A stretch of 64,000 bases of DNA, from contig CAYMRX010000001.1 of the NCBI GenBank assembly GCA_964393035.1, positions 62,001 through 126,000 of the forward strand, written 5' to 3'. The position numbers and the translations under genes are program-made. This document shows positions 8,301 to 17,475 of this stretch, piece after piece (within the stretch, counting starts at the first letter, position 1; each line of letters starts with the position of its first letter). The notes under the pieces were generated by a model. That model was not told the origin of the DNA. It ran no database searches and saw only the letters and a program-made list of their open reading frames with translations. The stretch comes from Tabrizicola_A sp964393035. GTDB lineage: Bacteria > Pseudomonadota > Alphaproteobacteria > Rhodobacterales > Rhodobacteraceae.

Positions 8301-10217
8301 TCAAGCCGAAGGTTCCGGCGAGGGATCGGGGGTCGCTTTCGGCTTACGGGCCCGCGTCTTCGGGATCGACACCACCCCGTCGCCGCCCCCGCTGATGGGC
8401 GGCGGGACATCATCGGCATCCGGGGTCGGCTTGTCACCCGCGATCACCCGCTTGATCTCATCGCCGGTCAGGGTCTCATATTCCAGCAACCCCTTGGCAA
8501 GACGTTCAAATTCTACCGCTTTTTCTGCCAAAATCCGGCGCGCGGTGTCATAGCCTTCGTCGATCAGGCGTTTGACCTCGCCTTCGATCAACTGCTTGGT
8601 TTCGGCAGAAACCGAAAGCCCGGCCGTCTTGCCCTGATAGCCTTCATGCGCCTCGGCATAATCGATGTTGCCGACGGCATCCGACATGCCCCAGCGCAGC
8701 ACCATCGCGCGCGCCAGACCCGAGGCCTGCTGAATATCGCCCGAAGGCCCGTTCGACACCGCCTCATCCCCCCATTTGAGGATTTCGGCGGCTTTGCCGG
8801 CCATGGTCATCGCGATCTTCTGCTTGCACTCATCCTTGTGCCAGTTCAGCCGATCAATTTCCGGCAACGAGACCACCATGCCCAAGGCGCCACCGCGTGG
8901 GATAATCGTGGCCTTGTAGACCGGATCACATTTGGGCAGCGCCATGCCCACGATGGCGTGGCCCGCCTCGTGATAGGCGGTATGTTCTTTCTGTTCCTGC
9001 GTCAGAACCAGCGAGCGGCGTTCCGCGCCCATCATCACCTTGTCCTTGGCAGCCTCGAAATCCGCCATGGCGACGAAACGGCGGCCCAGACGGGCGGCAA
9101 TCAGCGCCGCCTCGTTCACAAGGTTCGCAAGGTCCGCCCCCGAAAAGCCCGGCGTGCCGCGTGCGATCACGCGCAGATCAACATCCGGCCCCGAGGGCAC
9201 CTTGCGGGCATGCACCGACAGGATCTTTTCGCGGCCCTTGATGTCAGGGTTCGGCACATGGATCTGGCGATCAAACCGACCGGGGCGCAAGAGTGCCGGG
9301 TCCAGCACATCCTTGCGGTTGGTCGCGGCCACGATGATGACGCCATCATTGGCCTCGAACCCGTCCATCTCGACCAGAAGCTGGTTCAAGGTCTGTTCGC
9401 GTTCGTCGTTTCCGCCGCCCATGCCAACACCACGGGCGCGGCCTACGGCGTCAATCTCGTCGATGAAGACGATGCAGGGCGCGTTTTTCTTCGCTTGTTC
9501 GAACATGTCGCGCACACGGGATGCACCCACGCCCACGAACATTTCCACGAAATCGGACCCCGAAATGGTGAAGAACGGTACCCCCGCCTCCCCCGCGATG
9601 GCGCGGGCCAAGAGCGTCTTACCCGTGCCGGGCGGGCCAACCAGCAAGGCGCCTTTCGGAATCTTGCCGCCAAGGCGCGAGAATTTCTGCGGGTTGCGCA
9701 GGAATTCCACAATCTCCTCAAGCTCCTCCTTGGCCTCATCAATCCCGGCCACATCATCAAACGTGACCCGGCCATTCTTTTCGGTCAACAGCTTGGCCTT
9801 CGACTTGCCAAAGCCCATCGCCCCGCCTTTGCCGCCGCCCTGCATCCGGTTCATGAAGAAAATCCAGATGCCGATCAGCACGATAAAGGGCAACCACAGC
9901 GACAACACCGACATGAAGCCGCTGGATTCCTGCGGCTCGGCGCGCACCTCAACGCCTTTGTCGATCAAACGTTCGGTCAGCTTGGGGTCTTCAGGGGCGA
10001 TGGTGGCAAAGCGGTTGCCATCGGTGCCGGTCGCGACAACGCGCTCGCCGTCGATGGTCACCGAGGCAACTTCACCCTTGCCGACGCGCTGGACGAATTC
10101 GGAATAGGACACCGAGCGCGAGGCCGTTGTGACCTGATTGCCACCAAAGGCGTTGAAAAGCGCCAGAATCAAAAGAAAGAGGACGACCCAGAAGGCGATA
10201 TTTCGTGCATTACCCAC
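8301..10217 (-). CDS. ftsH: ATP-dependent zinc metalloprotease FtsH
   Basis: Membrane-anchored AAA+ protease that degrades misassembled membrane proteins and regulators; works as a hexamer facing the cytoplasm. It has 638 residues. Transmembrane helices lie near 5-23 and 103-122 with a periplasmic domain between. Walker A GPPGTGKT is at 194-201, Walker B CIVFIDEID near 248, the SRH RPGRFDRQI near 311, and the zinc site HEAGH at 416-420. It lies downstream of tilS, as in many proteobacteria. Confidence 0.97.
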   Translation of the reverse strand: MGNARNIAFWVVLFLLILALFNAFGGNQVTTASRSVSYSEFVQRVGKGEVASVTIDGERVVATGTDGNRFATIAPEDPKLTERLIDKGVEVRAEPQESSGFMSVLSLWLPFIVLIGIWIFFMNRMQGGGKGGAMGFGKSKAKLLTEKNGRVTFDDVAGIDEAKEELEEIVEFLRNPQKFSRLGGKIPKGALLVGPPGTGKTLLARAIAGEAGVPFFTISGSDFVEMFVGVGASRVRDMFEQAKKNAPCIVFIDEIDAVGRARGVGMGGGNDEREQTLNQLLVEMDGFEANDGVIIVAATNRKDVLDPALLRPGRFDRQIHVPNPDIKGREKILSVHARKVPSGPDVDLRVIARGTPGFSGADLANLVNEAALIAARLGRRFVAMADFEAAKDKVMMGAERRSLVLTQEQKEHTAYHEAGHAIVGMALPKCDPVYKATIIPRGGALGMVVSLPEIDRLNWHKDECKQKIAMTMAGKAAEILKWGDEAVSNGPSGDIQQASGLARAMVLRWGMSDAVGNIDYAEAHEGYQGKTAGLSVSAETKQLIEGEVKRLIDEGYDTARRILAEKAVEFERLAKGLLEYETLTGDEIKRVIAGDKPTPDADDVPPPISGGGDGVVSIPKTRARKPKATPDPSPEPSA

Positions 10218-10234
10218 GAAGAAACTCCGGTTGA

Positions 10235-10248
10235 GGGGCCGAGGCCCC
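10235..10248. other. Short GC palindrome in tilS-ftsH gap
   Basis: GGGGCC-GA-GGCCCC lies just upstream of the ftsH start, with further AGGGGC copies around it. The short loop makes a stable hairpin unlikely to be a classical terminator. It is noted as the only structure in this 86-bp gap. Confidence 0.3.
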
Positions 10249-10303
10249 TTCTTGAGGGGCAGCTTCGGCGGACTTCCTTAAGATAGAGATAAGTTCACCG
10301 GGT

Positions 10304-11533
10304 TCAATGCGATAAGATGAATTCGGTGAAGCCCTGCGACAGCTTGGCCGCAAAATCTGGGCCGAATCCCGCCAAAGGTGCTGCAATCAAGGCGCCGTCA
10401 TGCCAAAGCGACGGGCTGACGACGAGCGCCGCACGCGGAATATCGCGGGGCCGATCAGGGCAAAGACCCAAGCCGTCCGGGCCAAGCGCACGCAGGGTTC
10501 CCTGCCGCGAAGGGCCTTCCAGATGCCAGCGTCCGTCCCACAAAACCGACGGATCAACGCCCCCCTGCACCGCCCGCCCCTCTCGGGCAATCGTAAGGAT
10601 GCTGCCCCGCCAAAGAAACCTTACCCCCCCAAGAGTTGCCTCTTTTCGGGCGGAAAGCCGGGCGCGCAATTGGTCAAGCTGGGTTTCGCGGGGCGGGTGC
10701 GACGCCCCGGCGATCCAGCGCAGCGCGGCAATCAGCAGTCGGCGGGAAAGCTCATCAGGCAAGCTGTCATAGGCCTGCCCTTCCATCTGCAAGGCACCCG
10801 CGATCTCGCGCAGATGCGCATGGGCGAAATCGGCAAGCGCGGCCTGCAACCCCGCGCGTGCGGTGGCGATGTTGCGCACGGTGCAGGCAAGGGTATCCGC
10901 CGTGATCCCAAGCGGACCAAGGGCAGCAAGCGCCTTGCGTGCCCGCGCGCGGGTGAAGCGGTCATTTTCATTCGAGGGGTCATCCACCCAAGAAAGGCCC
11001 CGTCCCGTCAGGTAGTGGCGCAAATCCGCACGGGTCACCTCAAGCAAGGGGCGATGAAAGGTCACGCCATGAGCGGCAAATTGCGGCCGCAGTCCCGCAA
11101 GCCCGTCAACCCCCGACGCGCGCGCCAGCGCCATCAGGAATGTTTCGGCCTGATCGTCGGCGGTATGGCCCAAAAGCACATTTGCGATGCCTTGCCCTTG
11201 GGCCCATGACGCCATCAGCGCAAGCCGCGCCGCACGGGCCTGCGCCATCAGATTGCCTGTCGGTTCCGGCCCTTGCCAGCGCAAGACCTGATGCGCAATG
11301 CCATGGCGGGCGCAGAACGCGGCCACCCCTGCGGCCTCGGCTGCGCTTTCGGGGCGCAATCCGTGGTCGACCGTTACGGCATGAATCCGGCCCGGACAGG
11401 CCCGCTGCGCCAGATCCAAAAGCGCCATCGAATCGCCCCCGCCCGAGACGGCAACGGCGATGGGCCGGGACGGATTTTCGCTGAAAATCCGCGCAAGGAT
11501 GGAAAGCAGGGCGGCGTCAGCCCCTGCCGTCAC
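10304..11533 (-). CDS. tilS: tRNA(Ile)-lysidine synthetase TilS
   Basis: Modifies C34 of tRNA-Ile(CAU) to lysidine using ATP and lysine, an essential step for AUA decoding. 409 residues; the PP-loop SGGGDS is at 30-35, followed by DHGLRPES and LGHTADDQAET typical of the N-type ATPase domain. Its ATG overlaps the cpoB stop by four bases, so it is coupled to the Tol-Pal operon. The C-terminal tRNA-binding region is shorter and less conserved than in E. coli. Confidence 0.93.
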   Translation of the reverse strand: MTAGADAALLSILARIFSENPSRPIAVAVSGGGDSMALLDLAQRACPGRIHAVTVDHGLRPESAAEAAGVAAFCARHGIAHQVLRWQGPEPTGNLMAQARAARLALMASWAQGQGIANVLLGHTADDQAETFLMALARASGVDGLAGLRPQFAAHGVTFHRPLLEVTRADLRHYLTGRGLSWVDDPSNENDRFTRARARKALAALGPLGITADTLACTVRNIATARAGLQAALADFAHAHLREIAGALQMEGQAYDSLPDELSRRLLIAALRWIAGASHPPRETQLDQLRARLSARKEATLGGVRFLWRGSILTIAREGRAVQGGVDPSVLWDGRWHLEGPSRQGTLRALGPDGLGLCPDRPRDIPRAALVVSPSLWHDGALIAAPLAGFGPDFAAKLSQGFTEFILSH

Positions 11534-12372
11534 TGGCAGCCCAGACCCTGCCGCGCCAGATCGGCATTGGTGGCATGGATGGAACCGGGGAAGCGGCTCG
11601 GCACTTCGGCCAGGGTCACGCAGGCATCCGCCGTTTGGCCCAGATCACCCAAGGCCTGCCCCAGTTTCAGCAGGGATTCCGCGGCAAAAGACCCATCCGG
11701 TTTGCCGGAATAGGCATCAAGATACGCCCGCGCGGCCCCGGCCTTGTCGCCCAGTTGCCCCAAAGCCTCGCCCCGCAGGAAGGCGGCTTCCTGGCTTAGT
11801 GGCCCGCCAGGATAGGATTGGGCAAAGGTCGCAAAGAGGTCCGCGGCGGTGCGAAAGTCACCCTGACCGAGCACCTCCTTGGCCCGGTCAAAGTCAGCCT
11901 TTTCACCCATCGCAAGTTCGGGGCCCGTCTCTGCCGACGGGGCAGGCTCTGTCCCTGCAACCGGTTCGGTCGCCGGATCGGCCGGGGCGGCAGCACTGTC
12001 GCCGCCAAGCATCGGCGTTTCCGGCAGGTTCGCCGGATCGCAGCCTTCGGTCGCTTCACAAAGCCGGTATTCGATATCGCCGATCCGGTTGGTGCCATCG
12101 GTCACCACGCGGTTCAGCTTCAATTCGATTCCCTCGGCCAACGAGGTAACGCGCATCAGTTCGGCTTCAATCGCGTCCAGACGCTGCAAGGCGTCACCCG
12201 ACCCGAAACTGCCCCCCGTCGCCCCGGAGGACACGGTTTCCGCCTTCAGCGCGTTGAACTCGGCCATCAACTGGCCGAGTTCGATTTTCAGGTCGGCCAG
12301 CGTCTGCGCCTTGTCCTGCGCAACGGCAGGGGTGGCCAGAAAGGCGGCGGAGAGGACCAGCCAACGCAGCAT
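11530..12372 (-). CDS. cpoB: Tol-Pal system protein CpoB (YbgF)
   Basis: Periplasmic coordinator of peptidoglycan synthesis with outer-membrane constriction. 280 residues: a signal peptide (residues 1-18, ending TPAVAQ), a coiled coil (about 20-75), a Pro/Ala/Glu-rich linker, then TPR-like repeats in the C-terminal half (FDRAKEVLGQGDFRTAADLF and after). It lies 4 bp after pal and overlaps tilS by four bases. Last gene of the Tol-Pal set. Confidence 0.9.
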   Translation of the reverse strand: MLRWLVLSAAFLATPAVAQDKAQTLADLKIELGQLMAEFNALKAETVSSGATGGSFGSGDALQRLDAIEAELMRVTSLAEGIELKLNRVVTDGTNRIGDIEYRLCEATEGCDPANLPETPMLGGDSAAAPADPATEPVAGTEPAPSAETGPELAMGEKADFDRAKEVLGQGDFRTAADLFATFAQSYPGGPLSQEAAFLRGEALGQLGDKAGAARAYLDAYSGKPDGSFAAESLLKLGQALGDLGQTADACVTLAEVPSRFPGSIHATNADLARQGLGCQ

Positions 12373-12376
12373 CAGA

Positions 12377-12898
12377 TCAGGCCCCCGAGCCCATCGACAG
12401 CACGGTCACACCGCGACGGTTGCGGCTGTAGCAGGCTTCTTCCGAGCAAACTTCAAGCGGGCGCTCTTTGCCGTAGGAGATGGTCTTCATACGGTCGGCG
12501 GGCACGCCTTGGCTGCCAAGGAACTGCTGCACAGCCGCCGCACGGCGCGCACCAAGGGCAAGGTTGTATTCGCGGGTGCCCTGTTCGTCGGCATGGCCTT
12601 CGATGATGATGGCATATTGGCTGTTGGTGGCCAGCCACTGCGCCTGCCCTTGCAGGATGGTGCGGGCTTCGGGCGACAGGGTCGACTGGTCAACGGCGAA
12701 CAGCACGCGGTCGCCCACGGATTGATTGAAATAGGCGATGGATTGCGGGTCGTTCGGGTCGCCAAGACCGTTGGTGTCAACGAAACCGCCAGCGCCGTTG
12801 GCGCCGTCATTCGCCCCGTTGCCAAAGCGATCGGGGTTGTTGCAGGCAGCCAGCCCGAAGGCTGCGATCAGAAGAAGGGCTTTGGGCATCAGGGTCAT
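12377..12898 (-). CDS. pal: Peptidoglycan-associated lipoprotein Pal
   Basis: Outer-membrane lipoprotein that binds peptidoglycan and TolB. 173 residues; lipobox LAAC with Cys19, a Gly/Asn-rich linker, then an OmpA-like domain with the signature HADEQGTREYNLALGARRA. ATG 12898 is favoured over the ATG nine bases inside because AAGGACA lies at proper spacing. It follows tolB after a 149-bp gap containing a large inverted repeat. Confidence 0.95.
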   Translation of the reverse strand: MTLMPKALLLIAAFGLAACNNPDRFGNGANDGANGAGGFVDTNGLGDPNDPQSIAYFNQSVGDRVLFAVDQSTLSPEARTILQGQAQWLATNSQYAIIIEGHADEQGTREYNLALGARRAAAVQQFLGSQGVPADRMKTISYGKERPLEVCSEEACYSRNRRGVTVLSMGSGA

Positions 12899-12968
12899 GT
12901 AAGGTGTCCTTATGGATCTTGGGTTTGCTCGACTGTGGGCATGTTAGCAGGTTCTTTTGCGGCTGTGA

Positions 12969-13012
12969 ATCGGGCGTGTGCAGTGGGCAAGGCCCCGCTT
13001 ATCACGCCCGAT
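12969..13012. terminator. Long nested inverted repeat between tolB and pal
   Basis: Outer arms ATCGGGCGTG and CACGCCCGAT (10 bp, perfect) enclose a second inverted pair, AGTGGG and CCCGCT (one G-T pair). On the minus strand it lies between the tolB stop and the pal start. No T-run follows, so partial termination or an mRNA processing/stability element that sets the tolB:pal ratio is more likely than full termination. Confidence 0.5.
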
Positions 13013-13047
13013 CAGGAATTTTCCGGGCCGCCGGGACGCATCCCGCC

Positions 13048-14367
13048 TCAGGGCAGCAAGGGCGACCAAGCCGGGTCCGAGGCCGGGCCGTCGGTCGGCA
13101 CCGGTTTCAGGTTCCGGCCCGAGATATCGACCGAGAACAACTGCGCCTGACCACCCGCGCCCGAGCTTTCGCGGGTGAACATCACCACGCGGCCGTTCGG
13201 CGCCCAGGTCGGGCCTTCGTCCAGGAACGAGGCGGTCAACAGACGCTCCTCGCTGCCATCGGTGCGCATCACGCCAATGTGGAAGCGGCCCTCATTCTGT
13301 TTGGTAAAGGCGATCATGTCACCGCGGGGCGACCAGACCGGGGTGCCATAACGCCCCTTGCCGCCCGACACCCGCACCGCATCGCCGCCACCTGCCGGCA
13401 TGATATAGATCTGCTGCCCCCCCGAACGGTCACTTTCAAAGACGATCTGGCTGCCGTCTGGGCTAAAGGACGGTGCGGTTTCAATCGACGGCGCATTGGT
13501 CAACTGCCGCATGCCGCCCCCGTTCACATCCATGGCGTAAATGTCGGTATTGCCGCCCTGTTCAAGACTGAAAACCACAGTGCCGCCATCGGGCGAAAAA
13601 CGCGGGGCAAAGGTCATGGTGCCGGGCACCTCGCCCAAGGACCGGGTTTCCAGACTGCCGACATCCATGATGTAGATATGCGGGAAGCCCGAGGCATAAG
13701 AGGTGAACAGGATCTTGTCGCCGCTGGGCGAAAACCGCGGGGCCAGCACGATGGCAGAGCTGTCGGTCAGATAGGCCACATTGGCCCCATCATAATCCAT
13801 CACCCCAAGCCGCTTTTGCCGCTGGTTCTTCGGCCCGCTTTCAGCGACGTAAACCACGCGGCTGTCGAAATAGGGGCCCTCGCCGGTGATCCGGCTATAA
13901 ACCGCATCCGCCACCTTGTGCGCCATGCGCCGCCATGTGTCGGGGGTGCCCGCAAATTGCAGGCCCTCGCCCAAGGGTTGGCCGGTAAAGACATCAAACA
14001 GCCGGAACTTGACCACGATGCGGTCGCCCGACGCCTGCACCGCGCCCACGATCAGCGCCTGCGCGTTGATCGCCTGCCAGTCGTTATAGGCGATCGGCGC
14101 ATCGAAAGAGGTGACACCCGAGATATGGGCCTCGGCCGGGATTTCGCGGAACAGCCCGGTCCCCGCAAGGTCAGCGGCCACCACCCGGCTGATGTTATTG
14201 GCATATTCGCCCGCCCCGCCCTCATCGACAAAATTCGGGATGGCGAAGGGCATCGGCTCGATCACCGGGCTGTCGATGACGATGTTCAACTCGGCCATGG
14301 CCGGGCTGGCGACAAGCCCGCAAACCCCGATCATCAGGGCGGCGGTGAGAGATTTCAAAGCGCTCAT
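13048..14367 (-). CDS. tolB: Tol-Pal system beta-propeller protein TolB
   Basis: Periplasmic beta-propeller linking TolA and Pal. About 439 residues: a signal peptide (MSALKSLTAALM to SPAMA), an N-terminal alpha/beta domain, and repeated propeller motifs of the form APRFSPDG, TAPSFSPDG and TPVWSPRG. I chose ATG 14367 because GAGGACAG precedes it and the signal peptide begins there; longer starts at 14391 and 14463 add a charged leader. Confidence 0.95.
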   Translation of the reverse strand: MSALKSLTAALMIGVCGLVASPAMAELNIVIDSPVIEPMPFAIPNFVDEGGAGEYANNISRVVAADLAGTGLFREIPAEAHISGVTSFDAPIAYNDWQAINAQALIVGAVQASGDRIVVKFRLFDVFTGQPLGEGLQFAGTPDTWRRMAHKVADAVYSRITGEGPYFDSRVVYVAESGPKNQRQKRLGVMDYDGANVAYLTDSSAIVLAPRFSPSGDKILFTSYASGFPHIYIMDVGSLETRSLGEVPGTMTFAPRFSPDGGTVVFSLEQGGNTDIYAMDVNGGGMRQLTNAPSIETAPSFSPDGSQIVFESDRSGGQQIYIMPAGGGDAVRVSGGKGRYGTPVWSPRGDMIAFTKQNEGRFHIGVMRTDGSEERLLTASFLDEGPTWAPNGRVVMFTRESSGAGGQAQLFSVDISGRNLKPVPTDGPASDPAWSPLLP

Positions 14368-14469
14368 TCTGTCCTCGTTCTTCACGGGCATGTTCTCATT
14401 CTGCTCTTGCCTGCCAGTCTGGGCCAAAACGGCCCGCGCCGGCAGGGGGAATTTATCAGGCACACCATC

Positions 14470-15669
14470 CTAGCGCAGCCGCATGCCAGAGGCATCAAAC
14501 GTCAGGTTCATCACGTTCCATGTGCCATATTTCGCCGGGTCCAGCTCGTAGCCCGCCTTGCCACCGCAGCCTTTCACGCCCCGCACGACAGCCCGCTTGG
14601 CGGCCTCAAAGGCTTGCTGCGCGGCCGCGTCATCACCGCCCTCATAGCCGGTCATTTCAATGGATGAGCCGACCGGCGTGCCGTCTTCGTTCATCTCGAC
14701 CCGCATCACCAGCTTGACCCGCTGTGCCGCGCTGGAAAGACTGCCGATGTTCCAGCAGGAATTGATGGCGCTGCGCACGCCGTCTTTTTCGCCAGCCGTC
14801 ATCGGCGGGCCTTCGGGGATATCCGACGCCGCATCGCTGGAGGCTTCCGTGGCGGCAGCTTCGGCGAGCGCAGAGGCAATCGCTTCGGCCTCGGCATCCG
14901 ATTGCTCGGTGCTGGTCGTCTCTGACGTCTGCGCCGGTGGCTCGGGGGCGTCTTCGGACTGCACTTGCCGTTCGGGCCGTGATTGCGGGCGACGCGAGGA
15001 AGTGGGGGCCAGTTCCGGCGCGTCACTTTCCGTCGCATCGGGCGCAATCATCGCCGCACTTTCTTCAGGTGCGGCGGCAGGCTCGGTGGTTTCCACGACC
15101 TCCGCTTCGGGGGCGGCCTGATCCGACACTTCGGGCGTCGCCTCCTCTGCGACTTCCGGTGTGTCTTCCGGGCTTTCCACCGGCACATCGGTGATCCGTT
15201 GCGCGGGGCGCGGCTTTGGCTTGGTACTGCTGGTCGGCACCGGAATCGGCTGGTCTTCCTCGGCCACCTGCGGGCTTGGCTCCGGCACGGCCACCGGCTG
15301 CGCTTCGGGGGCGACCGACACTTCCTCGGGCAGCACTTCTTCCACCGGCACGGGTTCTGCCGGGGCCTCGGGCTGGGGCGCAGGCGTCGCCTCGGGCTGC
15401 GGGGTCGGTTCAGGGACCGATGTATCAATCGGCTCGGGCACCTCGACAGCGGGCGGTTCTTCGGATGGCGTTGCCTCAGGGTCGGGCTTCGGCGCCGAGG
15501 CCATCATGGCCTGAAACTCGCCCTCACTCATCAGGGAAACCTCGGCGGCCTCCATCGGCGGCATGTCTTTCGGCGCAAACAGCCAATCACCCATCACCGC
15601 CCAGAGGATCACCCCAAGGTGGCCGATGGCCGAAATCGTCTTGGCCTTGTCCATGTCGCGCAGGTTCAT
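14470..15669 (-). CDS. tolA: Cell envelope protein TolA
   Basis: Inner-membrane protein spanning the periplasm to couple TolQR proton-motive energy to TolB/Pal. 399 residues: one N-terminal membrane anchor (about 10-30), a long Pro/Glu/Ala-rich low-complexity arm (about 45-275) that replaces the Lys/Ala helical arm of E. coli, and a C-terminal TolA-III-like domain with a conserved Cys pair (NSCWNIG, KGCGGKAG). Assigned by context (between tolR and tolB) and architecture. Confidence 0.9.
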   Translation of the reverse strand: MNLRDMDKAKTISAIGHLGVILWAVMGDWLFAPKDMPPMEAAEVSLMSEGEFQAMMASAPKPDPEATPSEEPPAVEVPEPIDTSVPEPTPQPEATPAPQPEAPAEPVPVEEVLPEEVSVAPEAQPVAVPEPSPQVAEEDQPIPVPTSSTKPKPRPAQRITDVPVESPEDTPEVAEEATPEVSDQAAPEAEVVETTEPAAAPEESAAMIAPDATESDAPELAPTSSRRPQSRPERQVQSEDAPEPPAQTSETTSTEQSDAEAEAIASALAEAAATEASSDAASDIPEGPPMTAGEKDGVRSAINSCWNIGSLSSAAQRVKLVMRVEMNEDGTPVGSSIEMTGYEGGDDAAAQQAFEAAKRAVVRGVKGCGGKAGYELDPAKYGTWNVMNLTFDASGMRLR

Positions 15670-15678
15670 CGCGAGGCC

Positions 15679-16146
15679 TCAGTTACCGTCCATTGCCGGA
15701 CCCCCGGCATCGGTCACAAGCCCGATATTGTTGAAACCACCCTTGTTGAGCGCGCCCATCACCTGCGCGACGCGCTCATAGGCCAGCGCCCCATCTGCCC
15801 GCAGGAACACCTTGTCTGATGTGCGTTCCGCCGCGATGGCAGCAAGTTTCGGGATCAGATCGGCATCCGACACTTCGGTAGATTGCAGCATGATAAGCCC
15901 ATCCGCGGTGATCGAAATGGTCAGCGGTTCTTCTTCCTCGTTCGGCATGGCATTTGCCGCCGTATCCGGCAGCTCGATCGGCACACCCACGGTCAACATG
16001 GGGGCTGCCACCATGAAGATAATCATCAAAACCAGCATCACGTCGACAAAGGGCGTGACGTTGATTTCGCTCATCGCAGCGGATGACCCGCGGCGGCGGC
16101 CACGACGGCCACCCCCGCCCGATTTTTTCATGACCCCGGCACCCAT
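15679..16146 (-). CDS. tolR: Biopolymer transport protein TolR (ExbD family)
   Basis: Partner of TolQ in the proton-driven motor. 155 residues: a basic N-terminus (RRGRRRG), one membrane helix (about 30-55) with the key Asp in FVDVMLVLMIIFMV, then a periplasmic domain. It starts 3 bp after tolQ. Confidence 0.95.
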   Translation of the reverse strand: MGAGVMKKSGGGGRRGRRRGSSAAMSEINVTPFVDVMLVLMIIFMVAAPMLTVGVPIELPDTAANAMPNEEEEPLTISITADGLIMLQSTEVSDADLIPKLAAIAAERTSDKVFLRADGALAYERVAQVMGALNKGGFNNIGLVTDAGGPAMDGN

Positions 16147-16149
16147 CGG

Positions 16150-16845
16150 TCAGGCGTCCAATTGGCGCGACAGGATGGTGGCGAATTCATCGGCAAACGC
16201 CTCGTAATTGCCAAGGATATGCTCGGAATCCGAATTCAGCTTGTTGTAGAACACCACCGCCGGAATAGCCGCGATCAGGCCGATACCGGTGGCCAGAAGC
16301 GCCTCGGCGATACCGGGGGCCACCACGGCCAAGTTGGTATTCTGGCTGATGGCGATCTGTTCGAAGGAATGCTTGATCCCCCAGATCGTGCCGAAAAGCC
16401 CGATGAACGGCGCCGTCGACCCCGTGGTCGCAAGGAAGGAAAGCCCCTTGTTCAAGACCTCGCTTTCGCGCGAAATCGCCACATCCATGGCCCGGTCAAT
16501 CCGCGCCTGAGCGCCCGCGATCAACCCGCCATCCTGCCGATGGCTCCGCCGCCATTCCAGCATGCCCGCCGAAAAAATCTTCTCAGACGGCCCCTGCGGA
16601 TCGCCCCCGATCTTTTCAAACAGTTCATCCAGCGGCTCTCCCGACCAGAAGGCACGATCAAAGATCGAGGCTTCCGTCCGCGCGACGCGAAACACCATGT
16701 GTTTGCGGATGATGATCGACCACGACCAAAAGGACATGACCATGAGCCCGACCATCACGATTTTCACCATGAGGGTCGCGCGTGCAAATAGGGCCAGCAT
16801 GGAGAAATCAATCTCCGCCGCCATTCCGATGGCTTCCGTTTCCAT
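16150..16845 (-). CDS. tolQ: Tol-Pal system proton channel TolQ (ExbB family)
   Basis: Inner-membrane MotA/TolQ/ExbB channel protein. 231 residues with three membrane segments, the first near residue 25; the others follow the conserved STAPFIGLFGTIWGI and run through VVAPGIAEALLATGIGLIAAIP. First motor gene, with tolR, tolA, tolB, pal and cpoB after it. The ATG at 16845 gives the normal family length. Confidence 0.96.
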   Translation of the reverse strand: METEAIGMAAEIDFSMLALFARATLMVKIVMVGLMVMSFWSWSIIIRKHMVFRVARTEASIFDRAFWSGEPLDELFEKIGGDPQGPSEKIFSAGMLEWRRSHRQDGGLIAGAQARIDRAMDVAISRESEVLNKGLSFLATTGSTAPFIGLFGTIWGIKHSFEQIAISQNTNLAVVAPGIAEALLATGIGLIAAIPAVVFYNKLNSDSEHILGNYEAFADEFATILSRQLDA

Positions 16846-16991
16846 TACGCCTGCTCTTTGACTGCGGGTCTACGCCCGCCTGATACAGGTGATTCTAACA
16901 AGGTTTGAGAGGGATTGCCAACACATCTGCGTTAATGGCGACAACTTGCCGGAGCTGTCGCGAACGGCGCGCAAAGCGTCGGATCTGGGGC

Positions 16992-17393
16992 CTAATGCCG
17001 CATCGGCTGCAAAGCGGCGCGCACCTCGGCCGGAATTCGGGCCGGATGCCCGCCCTCGTGCAAACAAACCAGCGTGACGGCAGCGATGAAAATGCGGTCT
17101 TCACCGCGCCAAATCTCTTGGCGCAAATCAATGCGCGCGCCACCCAGCGACAACAGCTCGGTCACCACCTGCAAGTCGTCGCCGAACTTCGCGGGTTTCA
17201 GATAATCGGCATCCACCTTGCGCACGGCGAAAACGACCCCCTGCGCAGCCTTCAGTGCCACCTGATCCACCCCGCATGTCCGCACCCATTCGCTGCGCCC
17301 GCGCTCGATGAACTTCAGGTAATTGGCGTAATAGACAATCCCGGCAAGATCGGTGTCTTCGTAATAGACGCGAAGGGGATGGTGGTGCGGCAT
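16992..17393 (-). CDS. ybgC: Tol-Pal-associated acyl-CoA thioesterase YbgC
   Basis: Hot-dog-fold thioesterase, 133 residues, with the catalytic motif YYEDTDLAGIVYYANYLKFIERGR. It is the usual first gene of tol-pal operons. A 146-bp gap separates it from tolQ, so tolQ may have its own promoter. Likely acts on acyl-CoA or acyl-ACP in phospholipid metabolism. Confidence 0.93.
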   Translation of the reverse strand: MPHHHPLRVYYEDTDLAGIVYYANYLKFIERGRSEWVRTCGVDQVALKAAQGVVFAVRKVDADYLKPAKFGDDLQVVTELLSLGGARIDLRQEIWRGEDRIFIAAVTLVCLHEGGHPARIPAEVRAALQPMRH

Positions 17394-17475
17394 GGGAACT
17401 CCTTTACAGCAGAACTAAGGGTGGTGTGACAGAACGTCCACCCTTGAAGATTGCCCCGCCAAGGACAACATCCTT

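Noticed and set aside
7587..10286. 899-codon plus-strand frame opposite ftsH
   Set aside because: Antisense artefact: low-complexity Arg/His/Gly composition, no start context, full overlap with a certain essential gene.
12904..14667. 587-codon plus-strand frame opposite tolB
   Set aside because: Antisense artefact of GC bias at third codon positions; tolB is certain.
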